The notes under the pieces are model-generated. The model saw nothing but the letters and a program-made list of their open reading frames with translations. It ran no database searches and was not told where the DNA came from. DNA of 64,000 nt from Henricia sp. BOLD:AAB3569 (taxonomy: Eukaryota; Echinodermata; Asteroidea; Spinulosida; Echinasteridae), in NCBI GenBank assembly GCA_037783545.1, contig JBBELK010000542.1:806001-870000 (forward strand), given 5' to 3'. The translations under genes and the position numbers were made by a program. Of this stretch, positions 34,048-47,178 are shown one piece after another; position 1 is the stretch's first letter; every line of letters starts with the position of its first letter.

Positions 34048-36280
34048 TTCTGTGGGGCATTAACAAGTCCAGACATTTTGTATGACGTCAGTACTGGAAA
34101 GTCTGATTCATTGAGCTTTATTATAAAGCTCAGTGGCTTGGTTAACCCCTCACACTAAATCCCAGTCAAGCCCCAAACTTAATCTTTCTGGTTTCGTAAA
34201 GTCTTGTATAAGACTAACCCATCAAGGCAACTATCATTTTCGTTTTAGTTTGGGGCTTTCGACTTTTCCTTTGTTTTCAGATTCAATTTCCCGTTCTGGT
34301 ATGGTTCTTGATTGGAGCTGACTGAGTGACCGCGGATCAGGCTGTCTTATCCCCGCATATCCGGATGTCTTTGGGACGAATACGGCAAAGCTGGTGGAGT
34401 TGGGGCAAGATTTTCGAGAGGTTGGGGGAGTTGGGGTCATCAGACAGGGATTTCCCCTACAGCGGTAGGCCTATACGATGACTACGTTTGTTTTCGTCGT
34501 TGGAGCACGCGCTATGACGTTAGAAAAAACATATAGGATAATAATGGTGTTCAATATATCTGCCGATTTACGCAATGGTATCTAAACGGGCACGCCGTCG
34601 GATTACCTTTTACTGGTTAAAAGTATATTTCTGCCTTGTCGCTGTTTTAAAGAGGCTTATGTTTTGACTGTACATATTTTATCTGGTTCCAAAGACCGAA
34701 TACAAAAAACTATAGTATATAGCAGCTGCTTATAATAGGAAGCACCGAGCAACATTATAAGGCCATCAAGCAGAAGCAAACACAAAAACAATTGCTTGAA
34801 AACATATTCATAACCCTCTAGACTTTTTAGGAAAATTCCCAGTCCGCCTTGGCGAAAGAATATAGTGCAGTGGACCGCATATGCAGCGTCAGAACAATGA
34901 AACGAACTTATTACATGTACAATGACACTGACAATACCTTAAAGGAGATTTTTTCCAGAAAAGATGTTTTCTTCTTCCAGAAAATGGAATTCGTTTTAAC
35001 CCAATAATCATATAAAATATCTCCCAAAAATACTTTCCTTGGGAAGAAAATAGTAAATTTGCAATCTTCAATTTGAACGTGGAACCGAAAACTTAAAAAG
35101 GTTGGTGCAATTATTACTGCACTGCCTTATGGAACCAGATAAATCAGTTTACAATAATATTCATCGGTGGTTTTTGGACAATATCCTTGACAGTATATAC
35201 GCAAAATTTCAAAACGGGGTAATGAGAAAAATATCACAAATGACGTTATCAAAATCTCAACACCCATGGGACAAAATGGGGCGTTGGCGGGGGCCTCGAA
35301 AATGTGATCTGGACACTCTCCGATCCTTTAAACTAAAAACCAACAATATGGGAGATCGAATTCAGGAAGGCCGTTTTTTACAACAATGGATGACGTCAAA
35401 AACCACGAGCCGTGTCGAGTTCTTTTTATAATCTCGGGTGATCGTGAAAGTGAATTTCATTCAGGGCGTAGGACAAAATCGAAGGACAAAAAGACTTTTA
35501 TTATGCCGACCGAACTTGTGATGATGAAGCATGATAATAACTGTGTAGCCATTGGTGCGATTAAAAAATAGGGTGATAAAAACGTATATACCCGAAACTG
35601 CCAAAGGTTTTCCGAAAGTAGAACAGCATGAATACGCAATTTTTCTGACTTCCAAAATGTCTCGTTTGTCCGATTCTAGAGACCAAATTTTTCTTCCCAT
35701 ATTAACTCCTGGCAAGTCTCACTTCAGTATCGACATTGAATATTTAACTAAACTTAGTGACAAAAAGAAACGTTCAAAGTAGCATAACTGAATTATAATT
35801 ACACCTCCAAAGAAAACAGCTTTCAGATTGAATTTAATCTTTAATAGGATGAATAGTATCCAGCTTATGAACCTTCTCGCGGGCCCTATAACTGGAATTC
35901 GGCAGAAATAGGCCTAAACAATGTTAAAGTAATTTGTCAAAACACAAGGTTGGAGGCCGCTCGAGGCGGAAGATATACAGCAAGGAAACATTGAAGAAAG
36001 AAATGAAATATTTACTAGCCACACATGAACTGAAATAAACCTTATAAAAGGGAAACAAAACCGGGAATGATGTTTATCCCATGACTGCCTTTACTCGGAT
36101 ACGCAAAGTGAAAGAAGCGTTGGGAAAACTGCCAATCAAAACAGAAACCGAAGACAACCTGAATATTTACTGCAAGCACGTGCCGCTCATGCAGGAAAAT
36201 ATGCTTTCCGGTGCAAGCGATTTTTAAAGCTCGAATAGTAAACACTAATTTGAGAGAGAGAGAAAAAAAATTCACATGGT
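34048..36280. other. No gene recognised
   Basis: A palindrome GAGCTTTATTATAAAGCTC lies at about 34113-34131. Plus-strand frames at 35102-35782 (109, 61 and 76 codons in successive frames) have fairly ordinary amino-acid composition but no motif I can name. They might be a decayed coding sequence with frame breaks. Confidence 0.4.
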
Positions 36281-36350
36281 CCTCATTGGAATTCGATCCT
36301 GAGACCTCTGCTAAGAGTATCAGAAGTCTCGGGTTCGAATTCCGATGAGG
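36281..36350. repeat. Hairpin of two tRNA 3'-half copies
   Basis: CCTCATTGGAATTCGATCC faces GGGTTCGAATTCCGATGAGG around a 10-base centre. Both arms are the B-box/T-arm part of a tRNA-derived SINE, joined head to head. Confidence 0.65.
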
Positions 36351-37078
36351 GATTATGAATTTATTTTTCTCTATCTTGAAAAGTAATTAATGTTTTCTTG
36401 TTTGCATAGTCCACATTTATTACAGAAAATCTTGCGTCCTGTATACATTTTAGAAGGCAGAAATAGGCCCGACATCTTCTGGCGCCCTTTTCAATTTGTT
36501 TTCTCTTCAGAAACACTGATGTGTTCAAAGGTTTATGTTCATGGATCCTAAAAAAGGCCAAAGCAATTTGTTTTCTTTCTTTTCTGCAGTCTAGTTCCCT
36601 GACCGTACTTCAGATGAAACTATACATGTAGAACGTCATGCACGATGGATCTTTTATGGAGGGTCTCCTGGTCATGCATGGAATGAACACCGACTGGCTT
36701 GAAGCTGTTCACAGATGTCTACCCCGGGAAAGGAAAGGCGACAGTCACCAAAATTTGATTTTAAAAATCCTTTAAAACAGCACATAATGTACTGTGATTT
36801 CACAGTCATGGAGGGCCAAAATACAATTCACCTGCAGTCAAAACAGTGCAGTATTATAAAGGAATTTCAAATTGTCATCGGAAACGAAGGTCTCCGTTCT
36901 TTCTTTTGTGATAAAATTTGCAAATGAAAAGACGCGTGACGTAATAAAATGGCTCAGCATCTGAAACGAGGTTTGCCAATAAAAATTGCACAATAATTTG
37001 GCAGTTTTCCTTTTCGGTGTAATTTCAGTATACTGGCTTGGAAGACTTTTCATCACTCTAAAAATACAAAGCGTTATT

Positions 37079-37104
37079 GTCCTGTCATGTCCTGTCATGT
37101 CCTG
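37079..37104. repeat. Short tandem repeat (CCTGTCATGT)n
   Basis: Two and a half copies of a 10-bp unit. No further significance seen. Confidence 0.7.
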
Positions 37105-37259
37105 TGCATAACAATAGAATAGACAATGTAGATTGTTTCTTGTGTTGATACGAGAAAAGGAAGTGATCTTGCAAGATCTTGAATGATACTCGGCCGGGTC
37201 AACACGACTCATGCCCCTGGGGCACAGGCGTTCTGAACGCGCTGTGCTGCTACTGGAGT

Positions 37260-37700
37260 TCCCGGAAGTTAAAGGACGTGTGAAATAGGGTTTTTATTAC
37301 ATAAAATATTAGTAGAGGATGTGTTTTACACATTTCGGTCAATTTCAGAGAATTTGATAGTTGCGTTTTGGTGTAATTGCACGTTTTCTATTTTTATGTT
37401 AATGAGAATTTCCATATTCATGAGCAAAGCCGTGATGTCATCTCAGGAAAAACAGAGGAATTCTCCATAGACTTGTGTACAAAAGTTAATGTCATTTTCA
37501 GTGGCTTCTTGATATCATGAACTATATAAGTTTACTGAGTTTGTTTAGTATGTCATTTGCAACAACCCTAACAAGTTTGTTTGGGTCAAAAATGGATCAG
37601 TGGGCTACTGCTACTGTTTGAAATGTAATGTTCTTTCTTTGTTTTTCCACTGTGGGTTCCCTCCATGACCAGCAACAAACAGCGCCCTCGCCTGACAAGA
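37260..37700 (+). repeat. Dispersed repeat family C, diverged copy
   Basis: TTCATGAGCAAAGCCGTGAT, GTACAAAAGTTAATGTC and ACAGCGCCCTCGCCTGACAA fall in the same order as the corresponding blocks of the 11135-11655 copy. Similarity is patchy, so this is an older insertion. Confidence 0.45.
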
Positions 37701-38052
37701 CATTTTTGAAGTAGAGAAAATGTCACTTCTTTCTGAAATGAAGACAAATTTGAGTTTGCCCCTTTGTCTGCAACACTTTGATCTTTTGATTTCTGTATAA
37801 AAACAGCTGGGTGATAATTTCCACCTCACAAAACCTTTAATGTCTAGTCTTCTTGGCTTTTTCGATTTTCTCTTTCAGAGCTGACTCGTTTGCATCTGTC
37901 CAGAACATTCTATTTTCGATGTACTTTTTTGACAAGAAACAAATGTTCCATTTTTCTTCCTCTAATAACTCATCGTTTAAGTAGTTCTAATTACATAACG
38001 TCAGAAATAAATTGCATATTTTGTCGTAACAAACAATATTTGGGAAAACTCT

Positions 38053-38440
38053 AAATTTCATGCGTATGCCTATATACACAACACTGACGTCACGTTCCGG
38101 TCAATAGAACCTTTAGCCATATTGCCCGAAGTCCAATGCTGCCGTGGCTAAAAATAACCCACCCTATAAAGTAGAATAAACGTAATGGGGGCCTGGCGAC
38201 CGATTTTATTGTTCGAAATATTGATAGTAACTGTTCGATAATTAAACGTTGGTCAATTTTTCGTTGATGTCTCATTTGAAAGCTAATAACTGTTATTCTT
38301 CTAGAAATTATCAATTTAAATGTTTTATTTTTTATTTTTCGAGGTGCCACACCCAAAACGCACGGACTATATATCTTTAAATTTCATGCGTACACACTTA
38401 CGTCACGTTCCGGTCCACTTGCCGAAGTCCGATATAGACC
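38053..38440. repeat. Family B element between direct repeats
   Basis: A block beginning AAATTTCATGCGTA and containing ACGTCACGTTCCGGTC and CCGAAGTCC occurs at about 38053-38130 and again at 38384-38430. The family B repeat lies between them at 38205-38386. Either a local duplication trapped the repeat or the block belongs to the repeat unit. Confidence 0.5.
38205..38386 (+). repeat. Dispersed repeat family B, copy 2
   Basis: Reverse complement of 9639-9795, with GTTCGATAATTAAACGTTGG, GATGTCTCATTTGAAAGC and the end GGACTATATATCTTTAA. About 75 percent alike by eye. Confidence 0.6.
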
Positions 38441-38449
38441 GTGTAAGTT

Positions 38450-39136
38450 TCGCGGCGGGTCACACTAATACTTCCGGGGACCAGTCAGGGAATGGCAATG
38501 GGGTTTTAACGTTGCCAATAAATGAAAAAAGCACCTTAAAATCTATCGATTCAATAAATAAAATGAAGAAAATATTATCCGAGTTTGTCACAAACAAATA
38601 AAAAAGTTTGACCTTTTGTTTCCGGTTTGCAAGTATACCTTTACGAATGGCAGGCTCGCTGGCTTGGCGCATCTCATAAATATTAGCGTTGCTAAATCAA
38701 ATATTGATCGTCAACTTGAACGTTCACGTCATTTGAGAGTAGATAAAACCACCAAAAATCCCAAACAAATAAATTATACATGGACGGAAATTGTACAAGA
38801 TGGAAATTGCAAAGACCGTCTGAAGCCGAATCAAGAACTTCTGAAAACGGCTATAATGCAACGTATTCGCGCCAACTACACGGCGCCAAAATATTCGCGC
38901 CACTTGCGGACTACCAGCGACGCGCTGTCATGGCTGTGTGGTTTTTCTATGGCTAAGATGAAAGGTCAGATTTAAAATTTTGTTAACTTTTTGTTAACTT
39001 TTTGCTCAATTAACCTTTCGCATAAATGGGATTTAAAGATTTTTTACAGTGGACCCCGAATCGGTAGGTTAAACTGCGAATTTAGACGTGGTGTGAAAAT
39101 GGCACCGAAAAAAAAACCGGTCGCTGCATGTGTTAA
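38450..39136. other. No gene recognised
   Basis: A 119-codon frame at 38616-38975, rich in Lys, Arg and Asn, has no recognisable domain. I do not call it a gene. Confidence 0.4.
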
Positions 39137-39175
39137 AACCATAGAGTTGTATAAGCCGTATACAACTCTATGGTT
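39137..39175. repeat. Perfect 17-bp stem hairpin
   Basis: AACCATAGAGTTGTATA, 5-base loop AGCCG, then the exact reverse complement. It lies immediately before the dispersed repeat copy at 39190. Confidence 0.85.
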
Positions 39176-39189
39176 AAAACTTATATCCG

Positions 39190-39255
39190 AGGTCCCCGAA
39201 AGTCGACGAGTCTCGCGGAGTCCCGCACGCTCTCGATCGAACTTACACGGTCTAT
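39190..39255. repeat. Dispersed repeat, copy 2 (pair with 40-106)
   Basis: Shares ACGAGTCTCGC, GAGTCCCGC and CTTACACGGTCTAT with the copy at the left edge of the window. Confidence 0.6.
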
Positions 39256-40435
39256 GACTAAACTAAAAATAGCCTATAATTTCCTAAAATATAATATGAC
39301 GTATTGGGAACCAGCGACCGATTCTATTGTTGGCACATTAAGTCGTGTTTGTCAATGAAGTAAACAATAGAAATATAGGATTGTGTTTCTTGAACCATAA
39401 CCACAGAGATATTCTCAGTATGACCACAATAATTATATTGCGTTGCCCGCACGGAACGCTTCCCCCGAAGTCAGCATATAGAGGTATACAACTCACCGCG
39501 AGTCCGTACAAAGAATGTTCACGTTTGCACAAACTAAAACCACAATTGTATTTATTTTCCTTCTCGTGACAAGTTGTTGTGCAAGTTTATTGTGTTCACA
39601 TGACTAAACCTCATATGCAATGAGTAATAAATATAATTAAGTATTGCCATTTATTTTTGTTGGGCTCCCCAGGTTTAGTCACAAGTTTCACTGAAGAGTC
39701 GTTTTCAGCTGTCCCACCGCAGCCCCCAAAAGGATGGGTGTGTCCACAACCACATGCAGTAGTATAGAATTTTTTTCCAGAAATCGATGACCGTGTTTTT
39801 CTATACATTTTCTTACATTTTGCAAAACCATTTTGCTAATATTTATTTAAGGGCGAAACAGTAGATAACGGAGGCCAACGTAATTTTCGGCGATGATATA
39901 GTAGATACCTTTTCGGCACTTTAATATCTTAAAACAATTGTTTACATGACTCTGAAAAATTATGTCCAATATAAAATATCCATACTTTCCTCTTATGCAT
40001 ACATGACTTGTATTTTAAATACAGTTCGAATACTTCCACCGTCAGATATTATGGCAACGTTCTCGGAAAAATCTCGCCGAGACTTTTCGAGACTTGCCAT
40101 GCACCCATATAAACAATTTTGTATATAAAGGTTACTTTAATCCTCCATGCTTTAATACACAACAATGTATACAAAGTGCGTATAAATTGCCGAAAGCCAT
40201 GAAACAAACAAATAGGCATATCTTAATTTATTTATTATAAATTTATTACTTTGTCTACAATACAGCAAATTTTGCTCGAAACCAATTCTGGATGCATCAA
40301 TAAGGACAGTTTTCCGGTCACTGAACTCGAAATTATACATGTAGTTAATGCACCCCCTCTGGGCTGCCCCACGATTTGGTCACGATTTTCATGCCTCAGG
40401 GTGGGGACTTTGACACAGAAATCCAATTTTCAGCG
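39256..40435. other. No gene recognised
   Basis: Frames up to 83 codons only. Nothing repeat-like stands out. Confidence 0.45.
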
Positions 40436-40577
40436 CACCTGGGGGAAAAAAAAACATGCGTATTTTGTCCCCAGTGGTGGGGATTTTGTCACGCAAAAGT
40501 GACAATCCCCACCTCTTAGTTGGGGGCAGCCCGGGGGGAGGGGGGAAGGGGGAGGGGGGGGGGGGGGGGGGGGGGTT
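40436..40577. repeat. Repeat shared with 48430-48600, ending in a G tract
   Basis: GGTGGGGATTTTGTCACGCA, CCCCACCTCTTAG and GGGGGCAGCCCGGGGGG have counterparts near 48530-48595 (GTGGTGATTTTGTCACTTG, CCCCAACCTCTAAGG, TAGCCCGGGAGGGG). It is followed by 22 consecutive G at 40554-40575. Confidence 0.5.
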
Positions 40578-40604
40578 GACAATAATAGTTGCATAACTGT
40601 CAAT

Positions 40605-40700
40605 GATGTTGTAGTTAATTAATGACATCTTCGGCAACTATATCTTTAACTTAACTTTATCATCAACTTGAGATAACGAAGAATGAGATACAGTTCTAGA
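40605..40700 (-). mobile_element. SINE tail fragment
   Basis: On the minus strand this reads CTCAAGTTGATGATAAAG, GTTGCCGAAGATGTCATTAA and an AAC-like tail, the 3' part of the SINEs at 5945 and 24487. Confidence 0.7.
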
Positions 40701-40950
40701 ACCTCCCTCTCTCACAGTTAAACGAAATTCGCTTGAAAGCATTTTATTTCAGATCAGACTTTTAAAACGTGAGAGTAAATGTTTCACAGCATATTTTGTC
40801 TCTTAAATGTTATTGTTTTATATGTAGGCCTATTATGTTTTCAAATTCGATATCAGGCCACCCAGAAGCAAAGGCCTCTTGTTCAAAATCCTACAAGTTT
40901 TCCTAAAATTGAGTATTGTTCACTTTAATTTTATTTACTTGGAATCTGTT

Positions 40951-41300
40951 AAGCCTCGTCTACACTGGAAAACAAAATGTTTGCAAACATCACCAAACAA
41001 ATAACGTTTGCTGGTGTTTTTCTGTGTCTCTTTATTGGCAAACAGAAGCAAACTTCTTAAACCGTCACGTGATCACGATTGGCTGGCTCTAACCACATGA
41101 CTTGAAACTGGTTCCTGATTGGTTCAGACATAAAACATGAGCAAACAGAATGTTTGTCAATAGCTGCATGTCCAAACACTGGCAAACACGGTTTGGTGAA
41201 GTTTGCTGTTTGCTAATTATGGGCTGTCCACACCTGCAAACCTTTCTGATTAAAGTTTGGTCATGTTTTATGTGAAACGTTTGCCAGTGTAGAGGGGCTT
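40951..41300. mobile_element. MITE with AAGCC...GGCTT ends (350 bp)
   Basis: The left end AAGCCTCGTCTACACTGGAA mirrors CCAGTGTAGAGGGGCTT at the right. GTTTGC/GCAAAC motifs recur throughout in both orientations. No coding capacity. Confidence 0.75.
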
Positions 41301-41355
41301 GGAAAAGGGTCGGTGATTGCAGAAGTCACAGACTGACAAAGGTCGTATCCAGAAA

Positions 41356-41440
41356 ATGGGGAGGGGCGAGGCGTGGGGAGGGGGAGGGGCGAGGCGTGGG
41401 GAGGGGGTGGGGCGAGGCGTGGGGAGGGGTGGGGCGGCGT
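41356..41440. repeat. G-rich minisatellite (about 26-bp unit)
   Basis: Three to four copies of a unit like GGGGAGGGGCGAGGCGTGG with small length differences. G-rich on the plus strand. Confidence 0.75.
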
Positions 41441-42027
41441 TCACCTCTTATTCTATGACCGGTACAACGGGATAACAAACTAGATTTTGGATGAGGCCTG
41501 GATAGCATTGACGGTTCTGTATTTCATTAACACGTATATATACGTGATTTTGCAGCACAACTTTGTTTTTCACCTCTCTTGAGCTTTATCAGTGTTATAA
41601 ACCCGGGCTAAATTCCAAGCTATTGTGTTTAGGGAAAAACCGATAAAAACCACCTGCCCTAGTTAAATTTCAAATGCTAGATGTAAATTTAAATTTCGTT
41701 ATTGCGTATATTTATTTATGGCCTGTTGTAATGGCTTCGGAAAATGGGATAAAGACTAAAAATACTTTTAATGTTTTATCAATGTACGAGAAAGGCTCAA
41801 AGTGCGCCTTTTGGTCGTAATTCAACCGACACAACTCACACAAGACAAAACATGTCTCGCTTATCACATTAATATGTACACTTATAATGTGAACCTCGGC
41901 CACGGAATCTCTCATGTTATCTCGTTTTTGTTTACAGCTAAAAATGACACTTATGGGTTTTACAAACTTCCATATCGGATGATATGACGTCACATATCAA
42001 ACAGTGGCCACATAGACTGGTTCCCGA

Positions 42028-42106
42028 TCCCTATAGATTGGTTCGCTTATTGCGAAAATATAGGGATCGGTAAAGGGCGGCCATGACGGGCAGAATTCTG
42101 CCCGTC
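42028..42106. repeat. Two adjacent palindromes
   Basis: CGATCCCTATA and TATAGGGATCG form an imperfect hairpin (about 42028-42070). Just after it, 42085-42106 is a perfect 22-bp palindrome centred on GCAGAATTCTGC. Confidence 0.75.
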
Positions 42107-43690
42107 ACGTGGTTATTATTATTATTTTTGTTTTAGTAAGTGCGCAGATTTTGCATTGCCATTTGTAACTTGGCCGTGCGTGTCGAACATATCCAATTAT
42201 GTAAATAAAGTACATTGCCTAAAGCAAAGGGCTTGGCCAATTTTTAAATATAAAAAACACAATGCGCACGCGCAAAGACGACCAATTACAGATCAAGATG
42301 AAGCGCCCTTTACCTGTCCTTATATTCTCCTGTGTGGAATATGTGGACGGGAACCAGTCTATGGCCACATCCCGGCAATTTGGGCAAAATCCAGCACGAT
42401 ATGTGACCGAGAAACTCTCCATACTTCCCCTATACCTCGACACCAACCCCCTTGAATGTTTGAGACAATGGGGGAACAATGGAAGGGAGTACCCTGTCAC
42501 ATATCACGCTGCATGTTGTGTCACGTCACCTAACTTCACTCTTCCCTTTCGTTAACGCATCAACACCCTCCCCAAATCCAGAGTGGAATTCCTTTAAAAT
42601 TCTTTAGATGTTTAGACACTATTAGGGGAACGAGGGCAAGTGGCACACCCTTGTCACATATCATGCTACAAATGCACTGGGCCATTTACAGAAAACAATT
42701 CCTTTGCAACCAGTGACATAACAGTCATGGCATACCAAGTTTTCTTTGCTCACACTTGCATCACACACACGACAGCGTCATTGTTTGTTTTTCCCGCTTT
42801 GGTCGGGAATTTCCTTCCATAGAGATCTAAACTGCGAAGCGGAAGTGTCCACGTGAACAAAAAGCCTTTTGGAGATAAGGGTAATTCCAAGAATTGGGGG
42901 TCCAAACGTGTGACATGCTTTTTACGATTTCCAAGTGTTGTTAGTGATTGAAAGTGGTTTCCAATAATTATGTTTATTTCAACAAATGCCAATTAAATTT
43001 AATGTTTGGGTGTAGATAATGGCACCAAGGGTAATGCAAACTCATTCTACAGCCAATTTTCATTGGCGTAGGTAACCCGGGACACTAAACTCGTATTAAA
43101 TACCATGAAACAAATTATAAGCATTTATGCTCGTTTGTTTTGAATATTTTTTTCCAGGAATCAGAGAACAAAATATTGAAGAAAATGATGCTGCCCCCTA
43201 TAATCACAAGCCACAGTCCACTGAGAATTTGTGATCATGAGTGGTGATTTTTGAAGCAGAGAGTGTCGTACGTAACTGGGACACCAAAAATGTTGGGGCC
43301 CTAATTTTGGGAATTACCCATAAACAACACGCACGTGTGAGCGATACTTCCAGGAAAAGTACAGACGCGTACTTTTCAGTCAATAATTTGCCGTGAATAC
43401 TTGGTTCCTCTCTCGCGGCCGTTACACACCCGTCCACGGTTTGACCGGGGGTAAAAAGAGAGCTGTCAACACGAATTGTTCCCGGATGCCTGCACAGCCT
43501 CAAACAATCCAGAAACAATGCACGGAAATAAAGCCGATCACTAAATCCGGAAATAGAGCCGGTTATTTTTAACAAGAGTGGACTGAAAAGCGGATGTTGG
43601 GTTTCTGATTGTGTACTTCCTCATTTCAAATTCCCAGAAGTGGCGAAAGGGAAAAGCTTGACAATGAGGAAACCATTCTGTTTTGTTAAT
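42107..43690. other. No gene recognised
   Basis: A GAATTCCTTTAAAATTC motif near 42588 is a remnant of the 33-kb SINE subfamily. Open frames up to 123 codons show no known domain. Confidence 0.4.
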
Positions 43691-43703
43691 GAGTAAATTA
43701 GCA

Positions 43704-43727
43704 GGGGGTGAAGGGGGAGTGGGGAAA

Positions 43728-43760
<33 letters not shown>

Positions 43761-43820
43761 GGTGAAGGGGAGTTGGGGTTGGGGGGGGGGGGGGGGGTGG
43801 GAGTTGGGGTTAGGGGGAGC
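43704..43820. repeat. G homopolymer tracts
   Basis: 32 consecutive G at 43728-43759 and 17 at 43781-43797, separated by GGTGAAGGGGAGTTGGGG. Polyproline and polyglycine frames across it are artefacts of the tract. Confidence 0.9.
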
Positions 43821-43829
43821 GGGAGTGGT

Positions 43830-46800
43830 GCAACGGTGGAAGTGTACCGGTACCAGGGGTCGATTTTCACGAAACGCTACGATTATTCGTATCTCGATGT
43901 ACACCTTGTGTTCCGACTACGTTGCGATTGCACAGACACGCCAGCATGCTCGAAATTCTGCGATTGCGTTGCGACGGACACGTACACAAAATCGTGACCA
44001 CATCGCCATTGGAACGCATCGCAAAACCCGTACATCTTGTGAGGCGACTGCACAACATGCGCTATTGTGATCGGATCACGGACGAAACACAAGGTGTACG
44101 GCCGGTGTCGCGTGTAAATTTAACCGCCATGTAAATTTATCCGGGATGACCAAATTTGGTCATCTACGTAATGCAACGTCATGCGCACTGCATAACAAAA
44201 GTGCACCGCTTCGTGCTGTGATGAATCTTCCGGCCCAGCGTGTATAGTGTACACTACGTACGGTAGCATGCACGTATGTACACACATACATATTTGCACG
44301 TGGCGCATCTCAATCTTTTCAGCGCGAAACTTATACTCACTGAATACGGTATAGGCTAGGTACGTGTGGAAAAGGGTACGGGTGAAAAAAGGTTGCACGC
44401 ATGTACACGAAAGGGTAGTAATGCTCACACAGCCTATGCAGACGTACATACGTGAACATGTTTTGTTTTTGTACAGCGCTATACATGCCGTTCGTATTGA
44501 GTATCCGGAAGTGTGAGCACGCACGGAATGAAATACATTCACCGCTACGTGCTGGAAATTCCTATTGCGTCATCCGGAAGAATTTACACGCCGGTGGATC
44601 GAGCACGCGACACCGGCATTAGACGCATTCTACAGTGGTTTACCCGTCGCAACAGGTGTTACGAAGGATGGTATAGCGCTTCGTCAAATCGGCCCCAGGA
44701 AACCTACTCCTTGTTCAAGTTTCCAGGGGCGTACCAGTCAAATTTATCAGTACAAATACTGAAAACACACAAGACATTTTGATAATTTGGCAATTTGGTT
44801 TTATAAATCATTGTTTTAAAACAAGTGGATTCAAATCTTTGACCGGTACTATATGTCACATATATTTAGGCAAAATTTAGGAGGTCATATACTACTGTCA
44901 ACACTTTTCCTAAAAACGAAAGAGCAATTTCCTTCTAAGTTCTGGCAAGTAAATTCTTCCACACTTTCTAGATGTGTCACGCGGGCACGTGTTGATTATA
45001 CCGTTTCCAATAAAAGCAAAAATTACCAAACTTGGCCAAGTATTGTCTGATCAAGATTATGAATGAACGCGCCCTGCGATTGGTTGGCTATGACGTCAAC
45101 TTCCATATTGGATCATTGCCAGGGAATCAAGGCGAGTTGCCACCTGTTGTGCACGCACGCTGTGGTATACGCGTGTGACGTATATAGGGCTGCTATCAGT
45201 ATCAGGCAGGACAACGTCATCACTGGTACAACGTGTCACACCGCAATGTTGCCGTATGGTTAGTCACATGTCATGAGAAAAACAATAAGTGACGTCACCA
45301 ATAACCATATGAGAAATGGAATATCTGTAAACTCACAAAAAAGTGGAATCCCCAAAGTATTGTCTTCACAACAGTTTAAAATGAGCCATGGCGAAATATC
45401 GATCAAAGTTGAACCTCAAATGCCATCTTGAACCTTTTAAGTTTTCAGTTTGTCCAATGTCAACTTACCAATTTTGCCACTTTTTTTTCTGGCATGTTCT
45501 TCACTGTTTTAAACAAAGCAATTAGCCAGCAGTTTATTGGATTTAACCCTATAACGCCATGAGAATGCGTTTCAATCTGACCTCAAACGATTAAGTCGGA
45601 TTAAGTCAGGCAGAGGCTCGTCAATACGCGAGCGAGGGGGAGGGGGGTAACTCAAAACGAAGCAACTGTTTCCCTTGCCCTTATGTCTTCGCTGCCGGTG
45701 GTAGAGATTGATGACAGACTGAATTTTATTTCCAGCTGGACCCGATTCTAGCAAGAACTGATCAAAGGGAAGTAGGATGGATGGATGGATTTTACAAGAT
45801 ATATCGAGTCTTGGGGGAAAATGGAAAGAGTGAGTCAGTTCCGTAACTACCTTCAGTTTGACCTTAAATGTGCGTATTCCAAGAAAAACTCCACCTCAGA
45901 CGCCCGTGTTTGATTGAGTGAAGTTTTTTTGTAATTTATCGCAATATTTTTATTCCATTTCGGTAATGTTGTTAGAAATTTCGTGGAAAAAACGTCAGAC
46001 GTTTTAACTTGTCAGTGTACGTCCAACAGGGAAGGGGAATAGGCATTTCTTCCCACCGGCCGGCGACATTTTGAAACCCGGAAAATATGGAAATGTTAAT
46101 CACATTCAAGGAAGGATATAGGGCCTATATCGTATGGTTTAAAATACACGTCAAAACGGTCTTCCGGGTGAATTGGGTCGGGTACTTAAAGTAGATATAC
46201 TGTATAAATTTGTATCATTATGCTATCGTTTTTGGTGTGCGATTCTGTAAATAGTCAAAAATGTTTCCATCAGTTGTGTTCTTTCGATGACTCCGCTTGC
46301 TAAAACTTTAAAAAATAAAGCCGTCTGAAGTTATGCTTTACTTTAGAATGTCTTTGAGCACACAGCACATAAGCCGTGTGTATGCCTATAATACGTCTTG
46401 ATATTTATTAATATTACACACGGGTCTTCTTGACATCAGGGTGCACCCAAGTTAGGCAGAGATCCGTGCGCCGAGCTCATGAATATTTTGTATGCCCTCA
46501 AATTATTTTATATTAGGGAGGTTTCGGTCGCATACGGTTAGGCAAAACGACGACTATTAGTGAATTTTACGTCATCGATTTGTGCGTACTTGTGGCGTTT
46601 ACACAAACATTCCAGGTGTTGTTTTGTTGTTTACACTGATAGCAACGCCTCTACACCTTAGTGAAAAAAGGACAGCGAAAGGTAACGATTTTGAGGTTTG
46701 GCTAATCGTAGTCGTAATCACTAACCGTGCACACCGAAACCTCACTATTATTGCGGGCTGAACGAGTGTGGTCTTGTGCAGAATATGACTATCGCCGCGA

Positions 46801-47178
46801 TGTGGGGTATCGTTTTCTTCCAACTACAAACATTTTATACACTGTAGCTCCTAAAAGTGGCCCTATTTTGCCCATGCAGTTGCATGCCATGTGCCTTTGT
46901 TCCAAAATGGACGCTGGTCTGTTTAGCAATTTTCACTGTTGCAGGGATAGTTTTGTTTCAAGTGGAAATTAGGGAATAAAAGTGACGGATTACCCTCATA
47001 AAATTGAACAGAATTGAAAAGATGAGACTTCAATGAGTATTTAGGTTGTTGTCCTGAGAAGCTGAGAGAGTTGTGAGTATTTTAAAATGATTTTTGAAAG
47101 TGGGGCATTTAGCATTGGTTCCTATGGGAGCCCTATTTACTGGTGTGCAACCATCAGGTACGGGTAGTAGATTGTACA
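43830..47178. other. No gene recognised
   Basis: A perfect 20-bp palindrome lies at 44145-44164 (GATGACCAAATTTGGTCATC), and a (GGAT)n run at about 45776-45790. The 140-codon minus-strand frame at 44120-44542 and smaller frames show no known domain. Confidence 0.45.

Noticed and set aside
35102-35782. Three neighbouring plus-strand frames as a frameshifted gene
   Set aside because: The frames do not join into a recognisable protein. Only a database search could tell whether this is a decayed coding sequence.
38616-38975. 119-codon Lys/Asn-rich frame as a possible gene
   Set aside because: No recognisable domain, no splice sites that extend it convincingly, and repeats lie close upstream.
41356-41440. 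CpG island or promoter at the G-rich minisatellite
   Set aside because: The GC content comes from a simple tandem unit, and no adjacent gene is recognised.
43541-43997. Proline-rich and glycine-rich open frames
   Set aside because: They are translations of G homopolymers and adjoining GA-rich sequence.
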